64,000 nt of DNA, from NCBI RefSeq assembly GCF_019320115.1, contig NC_089589.1:22839265-22903264 (forward strand). Reading direction: 5' to 3'. The position numbers and the translations under genes are program-made. The stretch comes from Miscanthus floridulus (lineage: Eukaryota > Streptophyta > Magnoliopsida > Poales > Poaceae). The notes beneath the pieces were generated by a model. It had not been told where the DNA came from. It saw only the letters and a program-made list of their open reading frames with translations, and searched no databases. Positions 43,464 to 53,667 of this stretch are shown piece by piece; the stretch's first letter is position 1, and every line of letters begins with the position of its first letter.

Positions 43464-46398
43464 TTAGAAATATTCTTCACGATCGGCAGCGGCTGGATCA
43501 TAGGTGTCATCATCACTATCAATATTGTCGAGTAAATCGGGCTCATCTCCATCGTTGTCATCATTGTCATCGCCTAACTGTAATGGCTCAAGCATTTGTA
43601 AGTCCTTAGCATTTTGCACCTCTTCTCCGTCGTCCTCATCTCCATCGTCCTGATCAATGTCATTGTCTACTTCCATGCCCATCAGCAAAAACATGTCTAT
43701 GTCAAACCTCCCTTCTAGCCCCTCTGGTTGATAGAACTCTCGTGTGTTTGGGTCAAAGTTGTAATCCTCATTGTTTGGGACAGGCAGTTTACCGTGCGGC
43801 GATACCAACTGCACAAGGTACCAACCGATAAGATTGGGGTCTTTTTGGCACGCCCATGGGAGATAATAAACTTGCGTGGCCTGTTGAGCCACAATATAGA
43901 CATCCTCTCCTTGATAATGCGCCACTCATCATGCCGCAAGGTCTTGGTGCCTGATGCGCTTGCCTTTCCGAGTTGCCCCTTGAAAAGGCTGAGGTTCGAT
44001 GAACTCTCGTCCGCGTTGTAACGAGGGGGACGATTGTGCACGCTGGGAAGGCCATCCTTATAGTATGCTGTTGTGAAGTTTGACACCTCCTCTAGAATGA
44101 ATGCCTCTGCCACAGAAGCCTCAATTTTGTCTTTATTTCTACACTTTTTCTGAAGAATCTTTAGACATCTCTCAATTGTATAGCACCAACGGGCCTGCAC
44201 GGGCCCCCCATTCGTGCATCGTACGGTAGGTGCAAAATCAGATGCTGCATCGCCAGGAAGAAGCCGGGTGTCAAGATCTTCTCCAACTTGCAGAGCAACA
44301 CATGTGCCACTTTCTCCAAGTCATCAATCACGTCCCGAGATAACTCCTTGGCACAAAGCTAGCGGAAGAAATAGCTCAACTCTGCCAGCACGCGCCACAC
44401 ATGCTCAGGGACGTATCCCTGGGTCATCGCAGGAAGGAGCCGCTCAATCCATATGTGGTAGTCATGACTCTTCATCCCTAAGACTCGCATAGTGGACAAG
44501 TGCACTCCCCTACTCAAATTCACCGCATGCCCATCAGGGAACATTAACGTCTGGATCCACTGCAGTACTTCCTTCCTTTGGTCCTTTTTCAAGACGAAAT
44601 CGACCGGAGTCCTTCTCCATTTCTTGCCGGGCGCGGGAGGCTTCATCACTTGCTTTGGCCTATCGCACATCGTTGCCAGGTCTAGTCTAGCCTTAACATT
44701 GTCCTTTGACTTATCAGGAATGTCCATGAGTGTTGCAAAAAGCGCCTCGGCGATATTCTTTTCTGTGTGCATTACATCAATGTTGTGTGGAAGAAGAAGG
44801 TCATTGAAATAGGGGAGCCTAGTCAAGCCCGATTTATGAGTCCACTGGTGTTCCTCACCATATCCAATAAAACCACCTTTCTCTTTATCATCTTTGAGAG
44901 CCTCTATCTCAACACGGACCTCGGCACTGGTTATCATCTGAGGTGCAGGGTCGATGACTTGAACCCCTTTCCTGAAGTTCTTGACGTCTCGTCTGAATGG
45001 ATGGTCAAGAGGGAGGAATTGACGATGTTGGTCAAACAAAGAAAACTTGCCACCCCTCTTCAGCCAAGTGAACCTCACAGCTATCTTGCATATTGGGCAT
45101 GAGAACTTCCCGTGAACACACCACGCGCAGAATATGCCATATGCTAGGAAGTCATGCAGGGAGTAGTGGTACCACACATGCATTATGAAGTTCTTCTTTG
45201 TAGCTCGGTCGTATGTCAGTACCCCCTTTTCCCAAGCAAGGATCAATTCATCAATGAGAGGCTCCATGAACAAACCCATCTTGTTCCCCGGGTGTCCAGG
45301 AATTATCAGTGACAAGAATATGTTCTTGGGTTGAAACATGACGCCGGGGGGGGGGGGGAGATTGAGGGGGATCACAAACACGGGCCAACAAGTGTACGGG
45401 GCCGCCAGCAATCCATAGGATTTGAACCCATCTGTTGCCAGCGCTACACGTACATTCCGAGCCTCCTCAGCTTTACCATGATGTATGCCATCGAAATGGG
45501 TCCATGCATCGCCATCCGATGGGTGTACCATCTTGTCAGCATTGTATCTTTTGCCATGTTTGTGCCATGTCATCTGTTTCACGGACTCCTCTATCATGTA
45601 CAACCCTTGGATCCTCGGTACGATAGGAAGGTACCATAGGACCTTCGCGGGGATACCAAGTTGTTCCTTCTTGCCATCACTAGTGTCGACCTCCAGATAC
45701 CTAGAGGATTTACACTTTGGACAGTGCGTTGCTTTCTCGTGATCTTTCCTAAATAGGACGCAACCATTCGGACAAGCATGGATGTGCTCATACGGCATCT
45801 TAAGGGCACGAAGAAGTTTCTGTGACTCGTACAAGTTCTTTTGCAGAATGTGACCCTCCGGAAGCAGGGATCCAACAACTGCCAACATACCATCAAAGTT
45901 GTCTCGACTCATGCTACACTGCGACTTGAACGCCATTAGGCGTCCAATGGCATCTAGTTGCGAAACCATTGTGTTTTCGTGAAGGGGCTTCTGTGCCGAA
46001 GACAGCATATCATAGTACGCCTTTGTGGATTCCTCTGGCTCGTCCTCTAATCCTTCACCGAACCGTGCCTCCTGAAAGTCATCCATCCAGTCTGCTACCC
46101 CGGCATCTCCATCAAAAGCCTCGAGGCGTGGTCTCACCACCTCCTCTCTAATACGATCGGCTTCACCATGATGGATCCAGCAGGTATAGTTTGGCATGAA
46201 TCCATACTTGCAAAGATCTTCCCTCGTGTTCTTCCTATTCTTTCTTACACGGTTGTCACATTTGTTGTAGGGACACGGCATCCGACTCGACCCTCTAGTA
46301 GCCTCGCCAAATGAATGCTCCAAGAAAGCATTAGTCTTAGTCATCCATTCTGGGGTTATACTTGCATGGCCCGTGTACATCCAATCACGGTTCTCCAT
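43464..46398 (-). pseudogene. TNP2-like transposase (TnpD) of the CACTA element
   Basis: The start is MENRDWMYTG at 46398, just after a TGCCAG acceptor. It opens with the transposase-associated zinc-ribbon-like domain (RMPCPYNKCDNRVRKNRKNT, YTCWIHHGE). The TNP2 core follows: PAKVLWYLPIVPRIQGLY, RVALATDGFKSYGL, CWPVFVIPLNLPP, LSLIIPGHPG and HDFLAYGIFCAWCVHGKFSC. The first frame ends at TAG 44361-44359 after ELSYFFR, where family members continue with Gln. The DUF4218-like part then goes on: LCAKELSRDVIDDLEKVAHV in the same frame, then, after a one-base loss near 44200, QARWCYTIERCLKILQKKCR. The last segment (43925-43464) is YYLPWACQKDPNLIGWYLVQ with an acidic tail. This protein would cleave the CACTA ends; here it is broken. 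Confidence 0.88.
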
Positions 46399-46495
46399 CC
46401 TCTGGCATATACATATGTAAGCGAGTAATATAACCAACAATTGCATCTGCACGGCGTTCCTACCATCTAATAGGTGAGCATAGGTCCTAATCCCA

Positions 46496-46696
46496 CCCGC
46501 GGATGCGTAGATGATGTCAGTTTCAATGCTCCGCTCCTATCCGAGACAGAATTTCGGCAGCACCTCCCCGCTGTTCTCCCGATACACGTCCTGCAAGGGA
46601 CAGTGTGTATCCGGAGAACAACAGGGAGGTGATGCCGAAAGTCTGTCTTGGACCGGAGCGAACCATGGAAACTAACCTCATCTACGCATCCGCGGG
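46496..46696. repeat. Long imperfect hairpin upstream of TNP2
   Basis: Arms 46496-46587 and 46605-46696 (92 nt each) are complementary at about 85% of positions by eye, with a 17-nt loop (GTCCTGCAAGGGACAGT). The arms end in CCCGCGGATGCGTAGATGA and its complement. It lies in the presumed 5' leader or intron of TNP2. A related TTTCGGCAGCACCTCCCC piece recurs at 47021. Confidence 0.8.
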
Positions 46697-46719
46697 CTGT
46701 CCAAAATACGTGGATAATC

Positions 46720-46779
46720 CGAAAGAGATACGGTCGTAGATATGCAAAGATCTACATACCTCCGACCGTATCTCTTTCG
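46720..46779. repeat. Perfect 17-bp hairpin next to the long hairpin
   Basis: CGAAAGAGATACGGTCG (46720-46736) and CGACCGTATCTCTTTCG (46763-46779) are exact complements, separated by 26 nt. Confidence 0.85.
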
Positions 46780-46796
46780 AACGGGAGACGCCTAAC

Positions 46797-47765
46797 TAGG
46801 CTACGTGACCATATAAAACATGCATGCAAAGGAGGAGGGAGTTATACCTAGGGTGGCGGTGGAGTCAGGCTAGCGGGGCAGTGGCGTGTCGGTGCAGTGG
46901 CGAGGCGATGTGGTGCAGGCAGACCAGCAGCGCCGACGAAGACGATCGGGGTCGCCGAGTCCCTCCCATGGGTCCTTCTCCTACATAAAAAGGCAATAGG
47001 TTAGAATCCATTGAAAATTTCGGCAGCACCTCCCCTACACGGGGAGGTTTCCAAAACCTGCAAGAAACGTAGGCGCGATGGCCAACGACCACATATATAC
47101 CAAACATAGGCATGAAGGCCAACAAACATATATATACCAAGACGAGCCATGTACTTTAGTTCTCTTTCCATGCAGATGAAAGTATCGAAGTAGTACAACA
47201 AGTACTACTACCACTACAACAACTACTAACACTAACACTACTACTACTAACATTACTACTAACACTACTAACTACTAACTACTACTACTTACTAACTACT
47301 ACTAACACTGCTAAGTACTACTACTAACTACTACAGGTGTAGGGCATACCTTTGCGACGAGAATGGCAACAACGAGGGTCGGCGACGATGGCGGGGACGA
47401 CCGCAGCGGCGTGAGGGTCGACGGGCCTAGGCCGGCACCTTCCTTCTCCTCTCCTTCTCCTTCTCCTCCTCTCTTCTCCCCTCCTCCTCTCTTCTCCCCT
47501 CTCCCTGCCTCCTCCTCCTCTCTTCTGCAGTGGCCGCCGGCGGGGGCAGTGGCCGCCGGCGGGGGAGGTGGCCGCCGAGGGGGGGCGCAGGCGGGGGAGG
47601 TGGCCACCAAGGGGAGGCGGACGGGGACGGGCACCGCGGGGGCCCGCACGGGGAGGCGCGGGCCGGCGATGTGCGGCGGCGGCGGCTGAGGGAGAGAGAG
47701 GTGAGGGGGAGAGAGAAATGAGAGAAAGAGAGAGAGGGCGCGCCGGCCGGGCACGGGTGAAGGGA
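46797..47765. other. CACTA 5' region: GC-rich block and CTA microsatellite
   Basis: 47195-47335 is an imperfect CTA/ACT microsatellite. 47345-47765 is extremely GC- and purine-rich (GGCGGGGGAGGTGG-type runs). Frames of up to 210 codons here exist on both strands, overlap and have only low-complexity composition; I regard none as genes. This may be the untranslated leader of the TNP2 transcript. Confidence 0.5.
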
Positions 47766-47874
47766 TAAGGGCGGCTTTGCCGAGTGCCAGATCGGCGGCA
47801 CTCGGCAAAGTCAATTTTCTTCGCCGAGTGTCGTGATCTGGCACTCGGCGAAGTTTTAAAAAAAATTCAGCAGC

Positions 47875-48621
47875 TCTTTGCCGAGTGCCAGCTGGGCGGC
47901 ACTCGGCAAAGAATTTACTTTGCCGAGTGCCAAAACTTGGCACTCGGCAAAATAAATTTTTTTTGGTTTTTTGCCACCAATGTTTTTTGAAGCTTTAGTA
48001 CACTACCACAAACAACATGTTTAAATTTGGGACATTTTCATTGCCTTTTGGCATATTTCTATAGTTTATTTTGTTTTGTTGAATTTTTCCAGAAAATGTA
48101 GGTTTGAACTGCAGGTTCATCGAATAATGGATTACATTCGTTCAAAAAATGTTATCCTTGTTTCTTAGTGTAAATTTAGGCTAAATCCAGGAACTGTCTC
48201 GAAATTTCGATCAACGTGCTCACGGGGCAACGCCACCAACTTGCGTGGGAGTGGTTTTTTAATTGTATAAAATGCGAACGAATTCCGAAAATCATGAAAT
48301 TTGTCGAGTTGTCGCCATATCGTATGCGTATGCCATGGAAAAAATTTGAAAAAGTTTTGACCACGTTGTCACGTACGATGCTCACAAACCAGGACATCTC
48401 ATGTGGAAAAATTCAACAAAACAAAATAAACTATAGAAATATGCCAAAAGGCAATGAAAATGTCCCAAATTTAAACATGTTGTTTGTGGTAGTGTACTAA
48501 AGCTTCAAAAAAATTGGTGGCAAAAAACCAAAAAAAAAATTATTTTGCCGAGTGCCAAGTTTTGGCACTCGGCAAAGTAAATTCTTTGCCGAGTGCCAAA
48601 CGGGGGCACTCGGCAAAGAGG
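47875..48621. repeat. Near-perfect 216-bp inverted repeat at the CACTA 5' end
   Basis: The left arm 47875-48090 and the right arm 48405-48621 are reverse complements with only a few differences. They run from facing GCCGAGTGCC units, through TTTTTTGCCACCAAT and AGCTTTAGTACACTACCACA, to GTTGAATTTTTCC. The 314-bp spacer is unrelated. The arms include subterminal repeats, so this is a foldback made from the element's own end. Confidence 0.88.
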
Positions 48622-48876
48622 ACGCCGCTGGATGCCGTTAGGCCCCTACCAATCTTTGTCGAGTGTCTGCCTTTGCCGAGTGCCAGGCACTCGGCAAAGA
48701 CAGCCTTTGCCGAGTGCAGGTCTTTGCCGAGTGCCTGGCACTCGGCAAAGGCCTCTTTGCCAAGTGACATATTTTGCCGAGTGCGGCGCTCGGCAAAGCA
48801 GGTCTTTGCCGAGTGCCCGAAATTTGGCACTCGGCAAAGATTTTTGCACTCGGCAAATCACGTGTTTCCCGTAGTG

Positions 48877-49085
48877 TAAGAAAAAGTAATAAGGTGTTGT
48901 GCATAAAAAACAAGGAGAGAGATAGAGAGAAATAGAGATAGAGATGTATTAGGAAAAGAAAAAGGCATATTGGGAGAAGAGAAACGTGCATTGGAAAATG
49001 AGAGTGTCAAGTAATTTGGGACAAAATTTGAATCATAAAACGTCTTCTATTTTAGGACAGAGAGAGTATAGATGTTGATTCTAGT
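48877..49085. other. Short stretch right of the CACTA element
   Basis: GA-rich sequence; near 49048 TCTTCTATTTTAGGACAGAG resembles the end of a Stowaway-type MITE. No gene. Confidence 0.35.
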
Positions 49086-50010
49086 TTATGTCGTGGGTGG
49101 AAACCCCCCCAATGCCCTCAAATTAGTTAGGCCGCCGAAACCCCTGGGTATATTTTTTATACCTGAGGCACCAAGGCTTAGATACCTCAGCTGCTGTAAC
49201 TTTCCAATGCCACAAGGAAGCTTCACCAAACTTCTACAATGAGAAAGGTCAATGCACTGTAAGAATTTCATCTTGGCTATTTTTTCTGGCAGCCTAGATG
49301 TGTCAGTGCCATCTAGACACAAATACCTCAAGTGTTTGAGTTGGACCAAAGATTTAGACAATGCATCAAAATTTGCTTGTTCTATATGTAGGGTCCGCAA
49401 ACATGGAAAACATGACAGTGAATCACCTGGGTTGATCATTATTTTCCCAACTAAAATTAGTGTTCGTAGTGATACATGTGCTTGCAGGGAACTCCATGCT
49501 AGCTTATTTGACTCTGATCCTTTGTTTTCTAGTGATAACCGAATAATATTTTCTGGAATGCTATTAATGGTTGGGCCAGCTTCACTTTTCTGAGTTACCA
49601 GTGCTTCATCTCTAGTCAAATACTGAGCAAATGAACGAACAATATCATGCATATTGCAAACTCCATGGTCCACATACCTTGGATCTGGCTCTAGAAGGTT
49701 CCTAGCTATTAATTGGTCATAGTATTCTTTTCCTAATACTTCTAAATCACGTGAGTTTCCATGAACAAATCCTTCCCCAATCCACATGGCAACCGTACGG
49801 TCATACCCGAACACCATGCTCTTGGGGAGGAGGGCGTAGTGCAGAAAGCAAGACTGCAACTTTGGGTGCAAATATCCAGGGAGTGTTTCCAGGTCGTAGT
49901 CCTCCAGCCAGAGTTTCTGAAGTGCAGGCATACCCTCTTGCCCCTTCAACTTTGGGCACGAGCTGATATCAAGGTTCTGCAAATTTGGTAGGTTACTGAT
50001 CCTCTCCAGC
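49086..50010 (-). pseudogene. Inverted, permuted NLR fragment (C)
   Basis: Read on the minus strand from about 50010. First come C-terminal LRRs (LERISNLPNLQNLDISSCPK, LEDYDLETLPGYL), then without a break HPKLQSCFLHYALLPKSMVF from the NB-ARC end, CNMHDIVRSFAQYLTRDEAL (MHD motif), and the first LRRs (LKHLRYLCLDGTDTSRLPEK) to GGFP near 49100. In NLR-A/B the GYL segment lies far downstream of HPEL, so the order is permuted. The frame is open across the junction. The junction sequence ATTTGCA occurs at both parental sites. No P-loop or coiled coil, so it is not functional as an NLR. Confidence 0.85.
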
Positions 50011-50040
50011 TTTCTACATAGCACGACCAGGAGCTGTTAC

Positions 50041-50440
50041 ATTTGCTGGATTAGTTTGTATGCTCGTCTAGCAGCAGGCGGCTGTATATATCATATTCAG
50101 ATTGATGGCTATATAATATAATTGTTCGTAGGTCACTGCCCACGCTTGCTCTTACCATTGCGTGCTGCTTTGGGTTGCCTCACCATCTAGCTCGCTTTTT
50201 GAATACAGCATTGACCGCTGCGTGCAAACAGAGCCCTTGGTCATTTGCTAGGTTAGTTTGTACTCTTGCATTGTCTCGTCTAGCAGGCGGCTATATCATA
50301 TTCACAGATTAATGTCTAAATTATTGTTCGCAGGTCACTGTAAACAATCATGGATTCTCGAATAAACCATTGTTCGCAGGCTCTTACCATTGCTGGTTTG
50401 GGTTGCCTTCTACGTAGCACGACCAGGAGCTTACATCGCT
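50041..50440. repeat. Direct repeats next to NLR fragment C
   Basis: 50041-50138 and 50238-50340 are two copies of a block from CATTTGCTxGxTTAGTTTGT through GCAGGCGGCT to TTGTTCGxAGGTCACTG. Also, AGCACGACCAGGAGCT occurs at 50021 and 50417. Non-coding. Confidence 0.6.
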
Positions 50441-50595
50441 GAGCTGGGCCTTGCGCAGGCTCCGGTTGCGGCCTGTACCTCGAGCGTTTGCTTGCATTCG
50501 TCGTTGGAAAACCAGGTTTCCAGGTGGGATTCGGTGAAGCCTCAGCTCAGCCGGATGCCCCGGGCGAAGGTCTTAGGAAGTGAAAGGTGGGCCTA
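50441..50595 (+). other. Unassigned stretch
   Basis: A frame from 50390 to 50596 (68 codons) includes SLENQVSRWDSVKPQLSRMP. I recognise no family and it is short. It lies between the NLR fragment and an LTR, so it may be part of the minus-strand retroelement or of a lost exon. Confidence 0.25.
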
Positions 50596-52323
50596 GGCTC
50601 AATTAGGGTTTCATAAATGTATACCCCCTTTGCACATGGCTCGTCCCCCTTTTATAGTATACTGTTGGCTACTTTCCTACTTTACATTCTTGCCCTTAGC
50701 CAGCTAAGGCACATTCTAGGAATATCCCCTTGCCAATGCAAACTGCCAGGGGTAATCTAGGTACTCTCGTCCCGAACCGCCTCGGCTTCTTGGTCCGCGC
50801 CCGCGGGCTTGCAGACGGCCCATGGCCCAGCGTCGTATCGCTTCCGGGAAACTCCTCCTTCCCGGTGGAGGTCCTCGTGAGCCCTCCACTACTACAGAAA
50901 GAATAATGGAGGCGGACGTTTTTGGTTTTTGGAGGCGGGCATTGCAACCGCCTCCAATCAAAGGTCACCGTTAATCCGTGACCTATGGAGGCGGTTGTTT
51001 TGCCTTCCTCCATAATTCAAACACGAAAAACAAAAAAAACCTAGACAGGCCCGTCGAGCCCATCCATAGGCCCCCTGAGCCCATCCACGGGCCGCCGTCG
51101 CCGCCGCCGCCGCCGTTAGCTGCTCGCCAGTGCCTAACGGGATGGGGCAGCCCATCGCCGCATCCGTCCTCCCTCTGCCGGATCGGGCCGCTCGTCGTGG
51201 CACGCTGCTGGATCCGCCGGATCGACGCTTGATGAAGAGGAGTGCCACCACCTCGCCTGCGCCAGCCCTCGATCCGGTACCGGAGGGCAGGCACACCGAC
51301 GAGCTCGCTGGATCCGCAAGCCACGAGGCCGGATCCGTCGGATCCGCGAGCCCCGAGGCCGCATCCGCTGGATCAACGAGCCCCGACACCGGATCCGACG
51401 TGCCGCCGTCGGAGGCCCCGCATCCCGCGCCGCCGTCGCTACTCAGAGGTTGGAGAGGAGCGCCGCCGCCACTGCTAGGGTTGGAGAGAAGGGCCGCCGC
51501 CGCTGCTCAGACGGTGGGTGAGGGGCGCCGCGCCGCTGCTCGGAGGGTGGGGGAGGGGCCCCGCTCTGTGGGGAAGGCTAGGGGAGGGATGTCGCTCGGG
51601 AGGGAGGGACTGAGGGAGGCAGATGCGCTCGATACCGAGGGAGTGAGGGAGAGACCAACAGAGGGACCGAGGGAGAGACGTCGCTCCTGCGCCAGCTAAG
51701 AGAGAGAGAGGAGAGAGAGAGAGGGAATGAGAAACCCTAGAGTCCTGTATATATATGAACCCGATAATGAGGTATGGGCCACAATTTTCATGGGCCTACG
51801 GCCTGTTAATGGAGGCGGGTCTTTTAAGAGGCCCGCCTCCCGAAAATGGCCTGATTTTTTGAGGCGGGCCTCTCAAAAGACCCGCCTCCGTTAATCTATT
51901 TTTGAAGGTGGTTATTTTTTGACCACCTCCGTTAATCAATTTTACGAGGCAGGCAAACATGACCGCCTTGGTCAATAAAATTAACCGCCTCCGTTAATAG
52001 CCCAGTATTTTAGGAGGTGGTTGAATTTTGTGCCCGCCTCCGTTAATATTTGGGCACTGTCACATAAAATCATTTGTGTACTAGTGCTCTATGACCTCCA
52101 CCCAAGAAACTCTCGCCTAAGTTCCCGTCTTGCTGCCTGGGTCATCACCTTCGCAGATATCGTAAGAGCCTTCACCGCGGGCCATCCTGTCAGGCCTTTG
52201 CTGCGGCCCATCGACCTTCACCGGGCGGAGGTACGGGAGCGAAGGCCTCTAGCTCACCTTCCTGCATTGTGTTGTGCACTGACCTCCGTGGCTCGTATTC
52301 ATATCCCAACAGTTCCCCCTTGA
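50596..52323 (-). mobile_element. Minus-strand LTR with its polypurine tract
   Basis: Read on the minus strand, CAAGGGGGAAC (52322-52312) is a polypurine tract directly followed by TGTTGGGATATGAATACGAG, a typical LTR start at 52311. The LTR runs to about 50596, but 1,200 bp of that is an inserted CACTA MITE, so the LTR itself is about 520 bp. Only some 75 bp of internal sequence remain before the Gypsy element at 52400. The left end is not certain. Confidence 0.55.
50887..52086. mobile_element. CACTA MITE, 1,200 bp, inside the minus-strand LTR
   Basis: The ends are CACTACTACAGAAA and TTTGTGTACTAGTG, with CTC on both sides (50884-50886 and 52087-52089). GGAGGCGG/CCGCCTCC subterminal repeats are dense at both ends (50910-51010 and 51805-52045). 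The GC-rich middle contains repeated GGATCCG..GAGCCCCGAGGCC units; its 189-codon frame is compositional. It is the complete relative of the truncated element at 17875. Confidence 0.85.
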
Positions 52324-52399
52324 GGGGCATGGTCTGATGTAGGCGGGCCTTGTTCCTCAACTTCGTTTCGTGGTTGTTGAGCTGCGGAGGATTATGCGC

Positions 52400-53564
52400 T
52401 GTTGACGGTAGTTAACAACCATTATAAACCATCAATAAAACATGTGTTAGGGCACAATTGTGATTACCAACAAAGGTCTAGGGGTTTAAACTAACAAATT
52501 CCATGAGTTTTGGTCAATCTGTATTTTTTGTAGGGTTTATCCAGAAAACCATGAAGGCGGACCTACATGTCATAATTAATCGTGCTTATCTACTGCGAAA
52601 CAGGCACCAGAAGGTTCCAGAGGACACCACACCAAAGCGAGAGCTGAGGGGCTGCCATGTAGGGCCGACCGGCCCCACCTACAGGCCGCCCCACCCCTAG
52701 GCCCACCTGTCAGCCTCCGCATCACAATGTCGGTTCTCCACCGCCTCCTAGGTTGCATCTACGCCGTCCTTTAAGTCGGTTTGATCCAAGGGCTCATGAT
52801 GGACGCTTCGGCCTATATACCAGCCCCTGCTCCCCTCCCTCAGCAGATCCCTGAAACTCTAATAAATATCTTTAGGATCAGAGCCAGCAATCAAGAGAAG
52901 ATTAGTCCTCCATAGGATCTAGTCTTATAAATAGAATAGTGAGATAGAGAGTGGGGGAAGAGTTTGGAGGAGGTGCCGGCCTGTCGATGCTCTCTCTACG
53001 GTTTGTACCCTGGCGGAGTCAAGTTCTACTTGAGCTTGCTTCTGAAGATTCTCTGGTAATCAACTTCTAATTCAAGTAAGCATCGTGTTTATATTACTCA
53101 TGAGGTTCACAACTCTTTGAGTGCTTTAATCTATAGGGTGCTCTAGGTTAAAGTAGTATTTTTAGGTGTAATCGTGGTGCTTAGACCGGGTTATTTGTGG
53201 ATGTACCCTATATTCTGGATCGGTGGTAGCTCACGAGGGTGACTCTTATAGCCTCGTTGAATCCTCTGTAGTCCACCTCCCGTTTGTAGGCCTAGCAGGA
53301 TTTAGTTACTATAGGAAACATACTCTGTTTGTGCTTCCCTTAGTAATATCCCCAGTTGAACAATATAAGACATAGCTTACCGAAGTTAGAACTAGAGAGC
53401 CTTAGTTATCCTCTTTATGCTCCTATTTATCCCCTAGTTAAGTTAGACCGTAGTTAGTCTCACATGTTTCCCTGTGGATACGATACTTGCAATACCTCCG
53501 GGTGAAAGCTACAGCGGTATCCGTGCTCTTGCAGATTTATCTGTGTGCGTTAAATATACCAACA
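52400..53564 (+). repeat. 5' LTR of the Gypsy-type element, 1,165 bp
   Basis: It begins TGTTGACGGTAGTTAACAAC and ends AATATACCAACA; the TGTTG/CAACA ends are complementary. A TATA box is at about 52814 (CCTATATACCAGCCCC). Compared with the visible part of the 3' LTR, it differs by eye at roughly one base in ten to twelve plus several indels, so the insertion is old. Confidence 0.8.
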
Positions 53565-53569
53565 AGCTT

Positions 53570-53592
53570 TCTGACGCCGTTGCTGGGAAACG
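53570..53592 (+). promoter_or_regulatory. Primer-binding-site-like sequence
   Basis: TCTGACGCCGTTGCTGGGAA, just after the LTR, is a decayed version of the TGGCGCCGTTGCCGGGGA type used by Athila/Tat Gypsy elements. It sits 6-8 bp after the LTR end. Confidence 0.55.
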
Positions 53593-53667
53593 GTTGCTGA
53601 ATTAACTACAAGCCTAGCTTAACTTTTTATCTTTTATTCTTTCTTTTGTTTTACTTTTTCGTTTAGC

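Larger units (their letters stand above)
40376..48876 (-). mobile_element. CACTA (En/Spm) DNA transposon, about 8.5 kb
   Basis: The ends are CACTACTGGAAAC (40376-40388) and GTTTCCCGTAGTG (48864-48876), a 13-bp inverted repeat with one mismatch. Dense GCCGAGTGCC/GGCACTCGGC subterminal repeats fill 40393-40850, 47773-47950 and 48541-48858. Both typical genes are present on the minus strand, TNP2-like then TnpA-like, so the 5' end of the element is at 48876. The 3-bp flanks (AGG at left, TAA at right) do not match, unlike an ordinary CACTA insertion. Both genes are decayed, so it is not autonomous now. Confidence 0.92.

Noticed and set aside
45346..45358. Run of about 13 G as a regulatory G-quadruplex
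   Set aside because: It encodes the Pro run of NLPPPPG in the TNP2-like gene on the minus strand; a single homopolymer run is weak evidence for a quadruplex and may carry a length error.
47311..47943. 210-codon minus-strand frame and overlapping frames in the GC-rich block
   Set aside because: Low-complexity Pro/Arg/Glu composition driven by GC-rich repeats; it runs into CACTA subterminal repeats and has no domain.
51130..51699. 189-codon plus-strand frame with repeated ASPEAAS-type units
   Set aside because: It lies wholly inside the CACTA MITE at 50887-52086, in very GC-rich sequence that is open in several frames on both strands.
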